45,331 bases of DNA from Acidobacteria bacterium RIFCSPLOWO2_02_FULL_61_28 (lineage in GTDB: Bacteria > Acidobacteriota > Terriglobia > 2-12-FULL-54-10). Each line of letters opens with the position of its first letter. Positions within the stretch are counted from its first letter, which is position 1. Location: contig MEKR01000046.1 of assembly GCA_001767035.1 (NCBI GenBank), positions 1 through 45,331 of the forward strand. Direction: 5' to 3'. Made by a program: the position numbers and the translations under genes. This document shows, piece by piece, positions 16,299 through 26,204 of the stretch. The notes beneath the pieces were generated by a model that had not been told where the DNA came from, did not search any database, and saw only the letters and a list, made by a program, of their open reading frames with translations.

Positions 16299-19200
16299 AT
16301 GTCGCTTAGAGAGCAAGTCCGGGATTACATCCGTCAGATACGCCGCCGGCTGCGGCTGGAGGTGACGGCGCGCGGGCTGGGCGCTTGCGGCGTCGTGGCC
16401 TTGGTCGCGACCATCGCCGCGGTGCTGGGCGCCAATGCCTGGCGGTTCTCCGAGACGGCCGTCAGCGTGGCCACCGCTGCGCTTTGGCTCGCCGTCGCGC
16501 TGGCGGTCTTCTTCTTCCTGGCGCGGCCCTTGCTCCGGCGGCTCGAAGATATTCGCATCGCCCGCTTTGTCGAGGAGAATCATCCGCAGCTTCGCGACCG
16601 CCTGATCACGGCCGTCGAGCTGGCCGAGAAATCGCCCGCGGAGGAAACCTCCCGGCTGTTCACGGAGTTGGTCTCCGAGGACGCGCTGACGAAAACCGCG
16701 CCCTATCCCCCGGAAACGCTCGTCGAGCGCCGCCGCATCCTCCGGCCCTTGCTCTGGGCCGCCGGGTCGGTCGCATTGATTCTGCTGCTCGGTTTCTTCG
16801 GCCCCGGCATTTTCCGCTACGGCACCAAGGCGCTTTGGATCGGGTGGGCGCAGGCCAAGTCGAACCCGCTCTACCAGCTCCAGGTTACCCCCGGCGATCT
16901 GACCGTGGGGCGCAACACCGACCAGGAAATTGCGGCCCTGCCGACGGGCTTCGTGCCGCGCTCCATCCGCGTCTTTGCGTTGAACCAGGGCCGCCCCAAC
17001 TGGGAGTCGGCGCCGATGCTCCCCGCGCAGCAGGGCGGGGGCTACCACTTCCTCTTCATGAACATTCGGGAGCCGCTCCAGTACTACGTGGTTGCCGACG
17101 GCGTGCGCTCGCCGCAGTACAAGATTTCCGTGATTGACGTCCCCCGCGTGCAACGCCTGGAAATCCGCTACCACTACCCGGCTTACACCGGAATGCAGGA
17201 TTCCGTGGATTCAAACGGCGGCGACATCATCGCGCTCAAGGGCACCAAGGTCACCGTGATTGCCCACACGGACGTTTCGGCCAAGGGAGGCCGGATGGCC
17301 CTGGACGACGGCAGCGAGTTGCTGCTCACGAAATCCGGCGACCGGGAACTCCAGGCGAGTTTGACGGTGGCCAAGGACGCCCTCTATCACGTCCGCCTTC
17401 AGGACCACCTGGGGCGCGAGGCGCGGGCCAGCGAAGAGTATCTCATCCAGGCCCTGGCCGACGGGCCTCCCACGGTAAAGCTGACTCGTCCGGGCCGCGA
17501 CCTCGACCCGACCCCGGTCGAGGAAGTGGTCGTGGGATTCAGCGCCCAGGACGACGTCCGGATCGCCGATCTAGCGATGCATTATTCCGTCAATGGCAGC
17601 GCGGAAAAGACCGCGCCGCTCGCTTCCGGGAACCGCTCGCAGGAAGCCGCCGGCAACCAGACGTTGCAGCTTGAAGACTATCAACTCGTCCCCGGCGACC
17701 TGGTGACGTACTACGGCGTAGCCAAGGACGCCGCCGGAGCCACGGCGCGGACCGAGATGTACTTCCTGCAAGTCCGGCCCTTTGAAAGGAATTATTTGCA
17801 AGGGCAAGCGGGCGGCGGCGGAGGAGGCGGGGGCGGCGGCCAGGAAAACACCTTCCTGTCAGAGAAGCAGAAGGAGATCATCGCCGCCACCTGGAACGTG
17901 GTTCGCAAAAAGGACCAGCAGCGCCCCGACCAGCTCGCCGAGGCGGCGCAGGTGCTCTCGACCGTGCAGCGCAACCTCCGCGAACAGGCCGAGACCCTGG
18001 CGAGCCGCGTCAGCCGCCGCGAACTGAGCGGCGTCAACGAGGAGTTCAACGCGCTGGTCGAGAACCTCAAGAAAGCCGTGGGGGCGATGGAGCCTGCGGC
18101 CGAACAGCTTTCCACCCAGAAATTCCAGCAAGCCCTCTCCCCGGAGCAGACCGCCTTGCAGCATCTGCTCCGCGCCGAAGCCCTCTTCCGGGACATCCAG
18201 GTGGCGTTTGGCCAGCAGGGCGGCGGCGGGGGCGGGGGCGGCAGCGCCGGACGCGACCTGAGCGACCTGTTCTCGCTCGAACTCGACACCAGCAAGAACC
18301 AGTACGAGACGCTGCGGCAGATGGGCAGCAATCAGGCCAGTCAGGAGCTGGACGAGGCGCAGCGGAAGCTCGAAGAACTGGCGCGCCGCCAGGAAGACCT
18401 TTCGCGGCAGCAGCAGCAAAACCAGAAGGAGTCGCTGCGCTCCGCCAACCGCTGGGAGCAGGAGATGCTCCGCCGCGAGGCCGAAGAACTGGCGCGGAAG
18501 CTCGAACAGCTCTCCCGCCAGACGAACAATTCGCAGGTCGGCCAGGCCAGCCAAATGGTCTCGCAGGCCGCGCGGAACATGCAGCAGGCCAACAGCCAGT
18601 CCTCTTCCCAGGGACAGCCCTCTTCCGAAGGCCAGCAAAGCTCCGGGAACCAGTCGGGTTCGGAAAGCGCGCGCGCCTCGGACCGGCTGCGCGAAGCGGG
18701 ACAAACGCTCTCCGGACAGCGCAATCAGCAGGACCAGCAGGCCATGGACCGCCTCAAGGAAAGCGCCGAACAACTCGCCCGCCAGCAGCAGAAGATCGCC
18801 GAGGACGTTCGCCGCATGGCCGAAGGGCGGCGTCCGGGCAACGATCCTTCCGGGCAGCAGGCGCTGAATCAGGCGTTCCAGGATAAGCGGCAGTTGCTCG
18901 AAGGCCTGCGAAACATAGAGCAGCAACTCAGCCAGACGGCTGGCAGAATGGCCGCCAACCAGCGCAAGACGGCGCAGCAGCTCCGCGAAGCCTCCAGCTC
19001 GATTCAGGAAGAGCGGATGGCGGATAAAGTGCGCCAGGGAGCCTGGCTCGAACAGCAAGGCATGTGGCCGACGGCGGCCCCCGTCGAAGAAGACCTGCGG
19101 GGGGACCTGGAACAGCTTGCCACGCGTGTCCGGGACGCCGAGCGTTCTATGGGACAGCGGGGTACCGAAGATAAATTGCGCGAAGCCTTGAGCGCCGCCG

Positions 19201-20030
19201 AACGCGTCCGTCAGGGCCTCGAAGCCATGGAACGAGGCGGTCAGCAGGGCCAACAAGGACAGCAGGGGCAACAGGGTCAGGGGCAGCAAGGACAACAGGG
19301 CCAGGGCCAGCAGCAAGCCAGTGGCGGCCAACAAGGCCAGCAAGGACAACAGGGTCAGCAAGGACAGCAGGGCCAAGGCCAGCAAGGTCAGGGCGGGCAA
19401 CAGGGCCAGCAAGGGCAACAGGGTCAGGGAGGCCAGCAAGGTCAGGGTGGGCAGCAAGGCCAACAGGGTCAAGGCGGACAAGGCGGCGGTCAGTTTGGAG
19501 GTCAGCCCGGACAGCAGAACGCCCAAGGCTCTCGGCCCGGACAGAATCAAGGGTCCCCGACGGCTGGCGGCTCCACCACGCGGGGCGGTGCCGGCTTAGG
19601 CGGAGCCTGGGGTTGGCGCTCGGGCGGCGATGGCGGAAACTGGGGCGGCATCAACCCGCTCATTCCGGATCGGCCGTTGACTGCCGAAGAACAGCGCGAG
19701 CTGGAAGGGCAGTACCGGGAGCTGAACCGCGAGGCCACGGAGTTGCGCGGCTTGCTCGCCGACGAAAGGGAATTGGCCCGGCTGGCGCAGGAATTGGCCC
19801 AGGCCATGCAGAACCTCGACCCGCGACGAATCCCCGGACCGCGCGAACTCGAAACGCTGCGGGCCGAAATGGTCGAACGATGGAAAGAACTGGAGTTGCG
19901 GCTGCGCCGCCAGTTGCAGATGGATCAGCCCGAGGCCGCGCGCGTCGCCAGCCAGGAACGTGTTCCGGAACGTTACCGGATCATGGTGGAGGAGTACTAT
20001 CGCTCGATCTCGCGGGAGAAGAAGCAGTGA
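16299..20030 (+). CDS. DUF4175 family giant membrane protein with Gln/Gly-rich linker
   Basis: A 1243-residue protein with an AGGAG ribosome site. Membrane segments lie at about 27-47, 53-75 and 147-167. An extracytoplasmic beta-rich region (about 180-500, with V-Q-R-L-E-I-R-Y-H-Y-P-A-Y-T) leads to Q/E-rich coiled coils (about 530-940) broken by two poly-glycine linkers near residues 506-516 and 641-648. A tract of about 95 residues of G-Q-Q/G-Q repeats (about 977-1072) precedes an ordered C-terminal helical part (about 1120-1243, I-P-D-R-P-L-T-A-E-E-Q-R-E-L). This architecture matches DUF4175 proteins that close MoxR/Bat clusters in several phyla. It could form a long coiled-coil scaffold spanning the periplasm. 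No enzymatic motif was found. Confidence 0.85.
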   Translation: MSLREQVRDYIRQIRRRLRLEVTARGLGACGVVALVATIAAVLGANAWRFSETAVSVATAALWLAVALAVFFFLARPLLRRLEDIRIARFVEENHPQLRDRLITAVELAEKSPAEETSRLFTELVSEDALTKTAPYPPETLVERRRILRPLLWAAGSVALILLLGFFGPGIFRYGTKALWIGWAQAKSNPLYQLQVTPGDLTVGRNTDQEIAALPTGFVPRSIRVFALNQGRPNWESAPMLPAQQGGGYHFLFMNIREPLQYYVVADGVRSPQYKISVIDVPRVQRLEIRYHYPAYTGMQDSVDSNGGDIIALKGTKVTVIAHTDVSAKGGRMALDDGSELLLTKSGDRELQASLTVAKDALYHVRLQDHLGREARASEEYLIQALADGPPTVKLTRPGRDLDPTPVEEVVVGFSAQDDVRIADLAMHYSVNGSAEKTAPLASGNRSQEAAGNQTLQLEDYQLVPGDLVTYYGVAKDAAGATARTEMYFLQVRPFERNYLQGQAGGGGGGGGGGQENTFLSEKQKEIIAATWNVVRKKDQQRPDQLAEAAQVLSTVQRNLREQAETLASRVSRRELSGVNEEFNALVENLKKAVGAMEPAAEQLSTQKFQQALSPEQTALQHLLRAEALFRDIQVAFGQQGGGGGGGGSAGRDLSDLFSLELDTSKNQYETLRQMGSNQASQELDEAQRKLEELARRQEDLSRQQQQNQKESLRSANRWEQEMLRREAEELARKLEQLSRQTNNSQVGQASQMVSQAARNMQQANSQSSSQGQPSSEGQQSSGNQSGSESARASDRLREAGQTLSGQRNQQDQQAMDRLKESAEQLARQQQKIAEDVRRMAEGRRPGNDPSGQQALNQAFQDKRQLLEGLRNIEQQLSQTAGRMAANQRKTAQQLREASSSIQEERMADKVRQGAWLEQQGMWPTAAPVEEDLRGDLEQLATRVRDAERSMGQRGTEDKLREALSAAERVRQGLEAMERGGQQGQQGQQGQQGQGQQGQQGQGQQQASGGQQGQQGQQGQQGQQGQGQQGQGGQQGQQGQQGQGGQQGQGGQQGQQGQGGQGGGQFGGQPGQQNAQGSRPGQNQGSPTAGGSTTRGGAGLGGAWGWRSGGDGGNWGGINPLIPDRPLTAEEQRELEGQYRELNREATELRGLLADERELARLAQELAQAMQNLDPRRIPGPRELETLRAEMVERWKELELRLRRQLQMDQPEAARVASQERVPERYRIMVEEYYRSISREKKQ
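19230..19510 (+). repeat. GQQ-coding tandem repeat tract
   Basis: Degenerate 9-bp units reading CAGCAGGGC/CAACAGGGT encode the Gln-Gly linker of the DUF4175 protein. Unit codons vary (CAG/CAA, GGC/GGT/GGA/GGG), which suggests long-standing selection on the protein rather than a very recent expansion. Copy number is likely to vary between strains. Confidence 0.85.
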
Positions 20031-20033
20031 GGC

Positions 20034-20117
20034 AATCCGAGCCGCGCGCGTAAGCAAGCGGACCATCTTGTTTTTTCGCGGTTTCGTGTCCGCTCCCTTA
20101 CGGTCGCGGCTCTGATT
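20034..20117. repeat. Inverted pair of GAGCCGCGACCGTAAGGGAG elements
   Basis: Two 30-bp arms, 20034-20063 and 20088-20117, are reverse complements at about 24 of 30 positions and enclose a short AT-rich loop. Single copies of the same element lie at 22071-22139 (interrupted), 23006-23035 and 26156-26185. The pair starts 3 bp after the DUF4175 stop and ends before the ribosome site of the PilZ gene, so it may act as a strong hairpin between the Bat-type cluster and the next unit. Confidence 0.85.
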
Positions 20118-20126
20118 GGAGCTATC

Positions 20127-20486
20127 GTGGCGCCAGTTCACGTCGTAGAGTGGTCGGGCGAGGAAAAGCGGAAACATAAGCGGGCTCCGCTGCACGTTCC
20201 CATCGAATGCCGCGCCGGCCAAACCACCGTCGAAGCCCGCGCGGAGAACGTGAGCATTAGCGGCTTGCTCATCCGCACCGAAACCCCTTTCGCCGAGGAC
20301 ACAGAAATCGCCCTCCGCTTTTCTCTGCCCGCTTCCTCGGAGCCGATTCACTGCCGCGCCCGCGTGGCGCACACCGTGCCCGACGCCTTTATGGGCGTCG
20401 AGTTTCTGGACCTTTCCCAAGAATCGCTCGACCGCATCGAAAAGTACATCGCCGCCGCCCCCGCCTTGCCAGCCAAAAAACAGTGA
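20127..20486 (+). CDS. PilZ domain protein (c-di-GMP binding)
   Basis: A 119-residue single-domain PilZ protein using a GTG start at 20127 behind TTGGAG. The two halves of the c-di-GMP pocket are visible: R15-K-H-K-R19 (RxxxR) and N-V-S-I-S-G-L (the [D/N]xSxxG motif). This supports real nucleotide binding rather than a degenerate PilZ. The end, P-A-K-K-Q, and its stop codon overlap the left arm of a long hairpin. The target is unknown; acidobacterial PilZ stand-alone proteins commonly influence surface or motility functions. Confidence 0.9.
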   Translation: MAPVHVVEWSGEEKRKHKRAPLHVPIECRAGQTTVEARAENVSISGLLIRTETPFAEDTEIALRFSLPASSEPIHCRARVAHTVPDAFMGVEFLDLSQESLDRIEKYIAAAPALPAKKQ

Positions 20487-20547
20487 GTAGTGCAGAGTGA
20501 GTGCCTTCTTCTTCGCACTCGTCACTCGCCGCTCTTCACTGTTTTTT
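20475..20547. terminator. Long bidirectional terminator built from a GTGA repeat
   Basis: An A-run (20475-20480) and a left arm CAGTGAGTAGTGCAGAGTGA (20481-20500) are mirrored, after a CTTCTTCTTC loop, by an imperfect right arm (20515-20541) ending CACTG and a T-run (20542-20547). The structure has the form of a Rho-independent terminator on both strands. It includes the PilZ stop codon and isolates sufB from upstream transcription. Confidence 0.75.
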
Positions 20548-20552
20548 GAATC

Positions 20553-20603
20553 TTGACAACTTTGTATTTTAATCTTGACAGACTTGTATGGGTTTACTAG
20601 AAT
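20553..20603 (+). promoter_or_regulatory. suf promoter with 22-bp direct-repeat operator
   Basis: TTGACA (20575-20580), 17 bp, TAGAAT (20598-20603) is a near-consensus sigma-70 promoter 18 bp before the sufB ATG at 20622. The block AATCTTGACA followed by A/GACTTGTAT-type bases occurs twice, with TTGACA at 20553 and 20575, a period of 22 bp. Two half-sites one double turn apart covering the -35 box fit a repressor site. The Rrf2-family regulator at 26761 is the obvious candidate; this link is inferred. Confidence 0.7.
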
Positions 20604-20621
20604 GTCTTGGGGAGGAAAGTT

Positions 20622-22067
<1,446 letters not shown>

Positions 22068-22070
22068 TCC

Positions 22071-22200
22071 GAGCCGTGACCTAATCAGAGCCGCGCCTGC
22101 CCTGAGCGAAGTCGAAGGGACCGTAAGGGAGCGGACAGGAAACGGCGAAAGAGCAAGATGCCCCGCTTGCAGGCGCGCGCGGCTCTGACCAATCGCAAGG
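22071..22200. repeat. Nested dispersed repeats between sufB and sufC
   Basis: A GAGCCGCGACCGTAAGGGAG-type element begins at 22083 (AATCAGAGCCGCG), is split after 22095 by about 25 bp containing CCCTGAGCGAAGTCGAAGGG, and resumes at 22121 (CCGTAAGGGAGCGG). A partial copy precedes it at 22066-22080 and an inverted fragment GGCTCTGACC follows near 22181-22190. The insert resembles the block near 11598. The unit separates two operon genes by 146 bp. Confidence 0.8.
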
Positions 22201-22213
22201 GAAACAGAAACAC

Positions 22214-22966
22214 ATGCTGACCATCAAAAATCTACATGCCAGCGCGGCTGGCCGCGAGATACTGCGCGGCATTGACCTCGAAATCAAGGCGGGCGAAGTG
22301 CACGCCATCATGGGGCCGAACGGCTCCGGCAAGAGCACGCTGGCGCAGGTCCTGGCCGGCCGCGACCTCTACACGGTGACCGCAGGCAAAGTCCTCTACG
22401 ACGGCAACGACCTGCTGGCGATGAAGCCCGAGGAACGCGCCCGCGCAGGCATCTTTCTGGCGTTTCAATACCCGGTCGAAATCCCCGGCGTGAGCAACCT
22501 CTATTTCCTGCGGTCGGCGGTCAACTCTATCCGCAAGGCGCGGGGCCTGGAGGAACTGGACGCCTTCGATTTCCTGCAAGTGTCGGACGGCAAGATGAAG
22601 CTGCTCGGAATGGACCCGAGCTTCCGGGAACGCCCCGTCAACGCGGGGTTTTCCGGCGGCGAGAAGAAGCGTAACGAAATTTTCCAGATGGCGATGCTCG
22701 AGCCGCGACTGGCGATTCTCGACGAGACCGACTCGGGCCTCGACATTGACGCGCTCAAGACGGTCGCCGACGGCGTCAACGCCATGCGCAGCCCCGACCG
22801 CGCCATCCTGGTGGTCACTCACTACCAGCGGCTGCTCAACTACATCGTTCCGGACTTCGTCCACGTGCTGGCGAACGGCCGCATCGTCAAGTCGGGGAGG
22901 AAAGAGCTGGCGCTCGAACTCGAGGAAAAGGGCTACGTGGGACTGGAGACCACGGTTGCATACTGA
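22214..22966 (+). CDS. sufC: SufC, ABC-type ATPase of Fe-S assembly
   Basis: A 250-residue SufC: Walker A G34-P-N-G-S-G-K-S41, Q-loop in F-L-A-F-Q-Y-P, the SufC-specific signature F-S-G-G-E-K-K-R-N-E, Walker B A-I-L-D-E-T-D-S-G-L-D and H-loop V-V-T-H-Y. It powers the SufBC2D scaffold. A weak purine-rich ribosome site (AAGGGAAA) lies upstream of the ATG. Separated from sufB and sufD by dispersed repeats but on the same strand with no promoter apparent between. Confidence 0.97.
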   Translation: MLTIKNLHASAAGREILRGIDLEIKAGEVHAIMGPNGSGKSTLAQVLAGRDLYTVTAGKVLYDGNDLLAMKPEERARAGIFLAFQYPVEIPGVSNLYFLRSAVNSIRKARGLEELDAFDFLQVSDGKMKLLGMDPSFRERPVNAGFSGGEKKRNEIFQMAMLEPRLAILDETDSGLDIDALKTVADGVNAMRSPDRAILVVTHYQRLLNYIVPDFVHVLANGRIVKSGRKELALELEEKGYVGLETTVAY

Positions 22967-23005
22967 TTTTTTCATTGGAAAGGCTGCCGAATGCCGGGCG
23001 TAGTT

Positions 23006-23035
23006 AATCCGAGCCGCGACCGTAAGCGAGCGGGC
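23006..23035 (+). repeat. GAGCCGCGACCGTAAGCGAG element
   Basis: Single copy of the dispersed 30-bp element in the sufC-sufD gap (positions 22967-23067), starting AATCCGAGCCGCG. It is close in sequence to the left arm at 20034-20063. Confidence 0.8.
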
Positions 23036-23067
23036 AAAAGAAGTCGCGGTACAGAAAAGGTTTCTCA

Positions 23068-24411
23068 ATGCCGGACGTAATCGAGCAACAAGACTTATAC
23101 GTTTCCAGTTTCCGGGCGCTCGAGCGGAAGTTCGCGGCCCGCGATCCCCGGTGGCTTTCGCGCATCCGCCAGGAAGCGATTCGGTCATTCGCCGAGCTGG
23201 GTTTTCCCACGGTCCGCGACGAGGAGTGGCGCTTTACCAACGTCGCTCCCCTCACGAACGTGATGTTCCAGGCCGCGCCCGACGAAACGGACTCGTGGAA
23301 GGGCGAGGGTTTGGAGCGCGCCCTGGCCGGCGACTCCCCGGACATCCGCCTGGTTTTTGTGAACGGCCATTACAGCGAGCGCTTCTCCGTGATTCGGAAT
23401 CGCGCAGTCGGCTTCGAAGCGGGCAGCCTCGCGGCCTTGCTGCGGCAGAAGGATGGGGCGCTCGAGGCTCATCTGGCCCGCTACGCCAATTTCCGCATTC
23501 ATCCCTTCGTCGCTCTGAACACCGCGTTTTGGCAGGACGGCGCCTATCTGCGGTTTCCCAAAGGACTCGTGCTGGAGAAGCCCGTCCAGGTGGTTTATGT
23601 TTCAACGGCGGATGAGACCCCGCTCATTTCTTCGCCCCGCACACTGATCGTGGCCGAGCGGGAGGCGCAAGCGACCGTCGTCGAGAGCTACCTCGGCCTG
23701 GGGCCGGGGGTTTGCTTCTCGAACGCCGTGACCGAGATTGTGGTGGGCGAGAACGCGGTCTTGGACCACTACAAGTTCCAAGGGGAAAACGAGCGGTCCT
23801 TCCACATGGCCACGTCGCAGATCTATCAAGACCGCAACGCCAACTATTCTTCCGGCTCGATTTCCTTGGGCGGCGCGCTGGTCCGCAACGAAGTGAACGC
23901 CGTGCTCGACGCCGCCGGAGCCGAGTGCGCGCTGCATGGCCTGTACCTGGTCCGGGGACGCCAGCACGTTGACAACCAGACGACGCTCGAACATGCCAAG
24001 CCCCACGGCTCGAGCCGCGAACTTTACCATGGCATCCTGGACGACCGCGCGACCGGCGTCTTCAACGGCCGGGTCATTGTCCGGCCCGGCGCGCAGAAGA
24101 CCGACGCCCTTCAGAAAAATCGGAACCTGTTGCTGTCCCCCGATGCCGCCATTGACACGAAGCCGCAACTTGAGATTTACAACAACGACGTCCGCTGCAC
24201 GCACGGGGCTACCATCGGCCAGCTCGATCCCGAGGCGCTCTTCTACCTGCGCTCCCGCGGCATCGGGTCGGAAGACGCCCGGAATATGCTGGTCTACGCC
24301 TTTGCCGGCGACATTCTGGAGCGGGTGCGGCCGGCCGGCGTGCGCGCGTGGATCGAAGCGGCGTTCCATGCGCGCCTGGCGCAAGGTCTCTCGCCGAAGG
24401 AGGTTCTATGA
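23068..24411 (+). CDS. sufD: SufD, Fe-S assembly scaffold partner
   Basis: A 447-residue SufD paralogue of SufB. The N-terminal helical part ([10 protein letters not shown]) is typical of SufD. The C-terminal beta-helix ends with [20 protein letters not shown] and [10 protein letters not shown], including the histidine of the C-T-H-G motif important in SufD. It overlaps sufS by 4 bp (ATGA), so the two are translationally coupled. Confidence 0.96.
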   Translation: MPDVIEQQDLYVSSFRALERKFAARDPRWLSRIRQEAIRSFAELGFPTVRDEEWRFTNVAPLTNVMFQAAPDETDSWKGEGLERALAGDSPDIRLVFVNGHYSERFSVIRNRAVGFEAGSLAALLRQKDGALEAHLARYANFRIHPFVALNTAFWQDGAYLRFPKGLVLEKPVQVVYVSTADETPLISSPRTLIVAEREAQATVVESYLGLGPGVCFSNAVTEIVVGENAVLDHYKFQGENERSFHMATSQIYQDRNANYSSGSISLGGALVRNEVNAVLDAAGAECALHGLYLVRGRQHVDNQTTLEHAKPHGSSRELYHGILDDRATGVFNGRVIVRPGAQKTDALQKNRNLLLSPDAAIDTKPQLEIYNNDVRCTHGATIGQLDPEALFYLRSRGIGSEDARNMLVYAFAGDILERVRPAGVRAWIEAAFHARLAQGLSPKEVL

Positions 24412-25688
24412 CTCCCATCGGAACCCCCACTACAGCCCGTCCGACCCGAACTACTGAGCCGGCGCCGGGCGGCTTTAATGCGGAGCGCATTCGCGAGGAT
24501 TTCCCGGTCTTGAAGCTGAAGGTCAACGGCAAGCCGCTCGTGTACCTCGACAATGCCGCCACCGCCCAGAAACCGCGCGTGGTCCTGGACGCGCTGCGCA
24601 AGTTTTACGAAACCGAATGCGCCAACGTCCACCGGGGTCTGCATTGGATGAGCGAAGAAGCCACGCGAGACTACGAGGAGAGCCGGGAGAAAGTGCGGCA
24701 GTTCCTGGGGGCGGCTGACGTCAAGGAAGTGATCTTTGTTCGGGGAACCACGGAAGCCATCAACCTGGTCGCCCACAGCTTCGGCCGGCCGCGCGTCCGC
24801 GCCGGCGACGAGATCCTGATCACGGCCATGGAGCACCACTCGAACATCGTTCCCTGGCAAATCCTGTGCGAGCAATCCGGCGCGCAGTTGCGCGTCGCGC
24901 CCATCAACGACGACGGGGAACTCCTGCTCGACGAGTTTGAGAAGCTGCTCTCGCCGAGGACGCGCCTGGTGGCGGTTTCTCATGTCTCGAATGCCTTGGG
25001 GACCGTGAACCCCGTCGCGCAGATCATCGAGATGGCGCACAGGCGGAAGGTTCCCGTGCTGGTGGACGGGGCGCAGGCCGCTCCGCATCTGCCGGTCAAC
25101 GTCCGGGAACTCGATTGCGATTTCTACGCCTTCTCCGGCCACAAACTCTTCGGGCCGACTGGAATCGGAGTGCTCTACGGGAAAGCGCAGTGGCTCGAGG
25201 AAATGCCGCCGTACCAGGCAGGCGGCGACATGATCCGCTCCGTCACGTTTGAGAAGACCACCTATAATTCGCTTCCCTACAAGTTTGAGGCCGGGACGCC
25301 GCACATCGCCGGCGTGATCGGCCTGGGAGCCGCCGTGGATTACCTGAGCCGGGTCGGCCTCGCCCGCGCGGCGGCCTACGAGCGCGAGCTGCTCGAATAT
25401 GCCACCGAGCGCCTGCGGCGCATCCCGGACGCGCGGATCATCGGGACGGCGCGGGAAAAAGCCGGCGTGCTCTCCTTTGTTCTCGAAGGCATCCACCCGC
25501 ACGATGTCGGGACGATCCTCGACCAGGAAGGAATCGCCGTGCGCGCCGGACACCACTGCGCCATGCCGGTGATGGACCGGTTCCAGGTGCCGGCCACCGC
25601 GCGCGCTTCCTTCGCGTTCTACAACACGCCCCAGGAAGTGGACGCCCTGATCGCCGGGATTGAAAAGGTCAAGGAGATTTTTTCCTGA
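24408..25688 (+). CDS. sufS: SufS, cysteine desulfurase (group II)
   Basis: A 426-residue PLP-dependent cysteine desulfurase that mobilises sulfur from cysteine for cluster assembly. Visible landmarks are Y-L-D-N-A-A-T, M-E-H-H-S-N, V-D-G-A-Q-A, the PLP lysine in S-G-H-K-L-F-G and the catalytic cysteine in R-A-G-H-H-C-A-M-P, followed by R-A-S-F-A-F-Y-N-T. The ATG at 24408 has an AAGGAGG ribosome site inside the sufD end. The first 25 residues are a Thr/Pro-rich extension not normal for the family core. Confidence 0.96.
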   Translation: MTPIGTPTTARPTRTTEPAPGGFNAERIREDFPVLKLKVNGKPLVYLDNAATAQKPRVVLDALRKFYETECANVHRGLHWMSEEATRDYEESREKVRQFLGAADVKEVIFVRGTTEAINLVAHSFGRPRVRAGDEILITAMEHHSNIVPWQILCEQSGAQLRVAPINDDGELLLDEFEKLLSPRTRLVAVSHVSNALGTVNPVAQIIEMAHRRKVPVLVDGAQAAPHLPVNVRELDCDFYAFSGHKLFGPTGIGVLYGKAQWLEEMPPYQAGGDMIRSVTFEKTTYNSLPYKFEAGTPHIAGVIGLGAAVDYLSRVGLARAAAYERELLEYATERLRRIPDARIIGTAREKAGVLSFVLEGIHPHDVGTILDQEGIAVRAGHHCAMPVMDRFQVPATARASFAFYNTPQEVDALIAGIEKVKEIFS

Positions 25689-26137
25689 TGTCCGAGGTTC
25701 GCGAACTCTACCAGGAACTGATCATCGAGCACAGCAAGAAACCGCGGAACTTCGGAAAGCTCGACGGAGCCGACCATGAGGCCACCGGCTTCAATCCGCT
25801 CTGCGGGGACAAGGTGACCGTGTACGTCAAGCTCGACGGCAACGTGGTGCGCGAAATTCGCTGGGAAGGCTCCGGCTGCGCCATCTCGTCCGCGTCGGCC
25901 TCGCTGATGACCGAGCGCTCGAAAAGCAAGAGCCTGACGGAAACCGACGCGCTCTTCCAGATATTCCATAAGCTGGTCACCGGCGGCGAGCTGGAGGAAG
26001 CGGAAACGGCGCAATTGGGCAAGCTCGCAGTCTTCTCCGGAGTCAAGGAGTTTCCCGTCCGGGTCAAGTGCGCGACGCTTGCCTGGCATACACTTCGCGC
26101 CGCGCTCGAGGGAACCAAGACCGTGACCACGGATTGA
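25688..26137 (+). CDS. sufU: SufU, zinc-dependent sulfur acceptor
   Basis: A 149-residue SufU/IscU-fold protein. Cysteines C39 (N-P-L-C-G-D), C64 (G-S-G-C-A-I-S) and C128 (V-K-C-A-T-L-A-W) match the zinc/sulfur-acceptor positions. The 20-odd residue stretch between the last two cysteines and the lack of the IscU K/H motif indicate SufU rather than IscU. It should receive persulfide sulfur from SufS. Its ATG overlaps the sufS stop (TGATG). Confidence 0.94.
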   Translation: MSEVRELYQELIIEHSKKPRNFGKLDGADHEATGFNPLCGDKVTVYVKLDGNVVREIRWEGSGCAISSASASLMTERSKSKSLTETDALFQIFHKLVTGGELEEAETAQLGKLAVFSGVKEFPVRVKCATLAWHTLRAALEGTKTVTTD

Positions 26138-26155
26138 AGGGACGATGCGGAAGTC

Positions 26156-26185
26156 ATCAGAGCCGCGACCGCAAGGGAGCGGGCC
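26156..26185 (+). repeat. GAGCCGCGACCGCAAGGGAG element
   Basis: Single copy of the dispersed 30-bp element, starting ATCAGAGCCGCG, in the gap between sufU and sufT. It ends 19 bp before the sufT start and overlaps the region where a ribosome site would be expected. Confidence 0.8.
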
Positions 26186-26204
26186 CTGAGACGAGGTAGA
26201 AACT

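Noticed and set aside
19230-19510. Tandem repeat that at first sight looks like a CRISPR or minisatellite array
   Set aside because: Units are 9 bp without spacers and lie in frame within a coding gene.
17859-19550. 563-codon minus-strand open frame, very Leu-rich, opposite the DUF4175 gene
   Set aside because: It is the complement of the Gln/Gly repeat tract and of the coiled-coil codons; it has no ribosome site and no family-like sequence, while the plus-strand protein is a clear family member.
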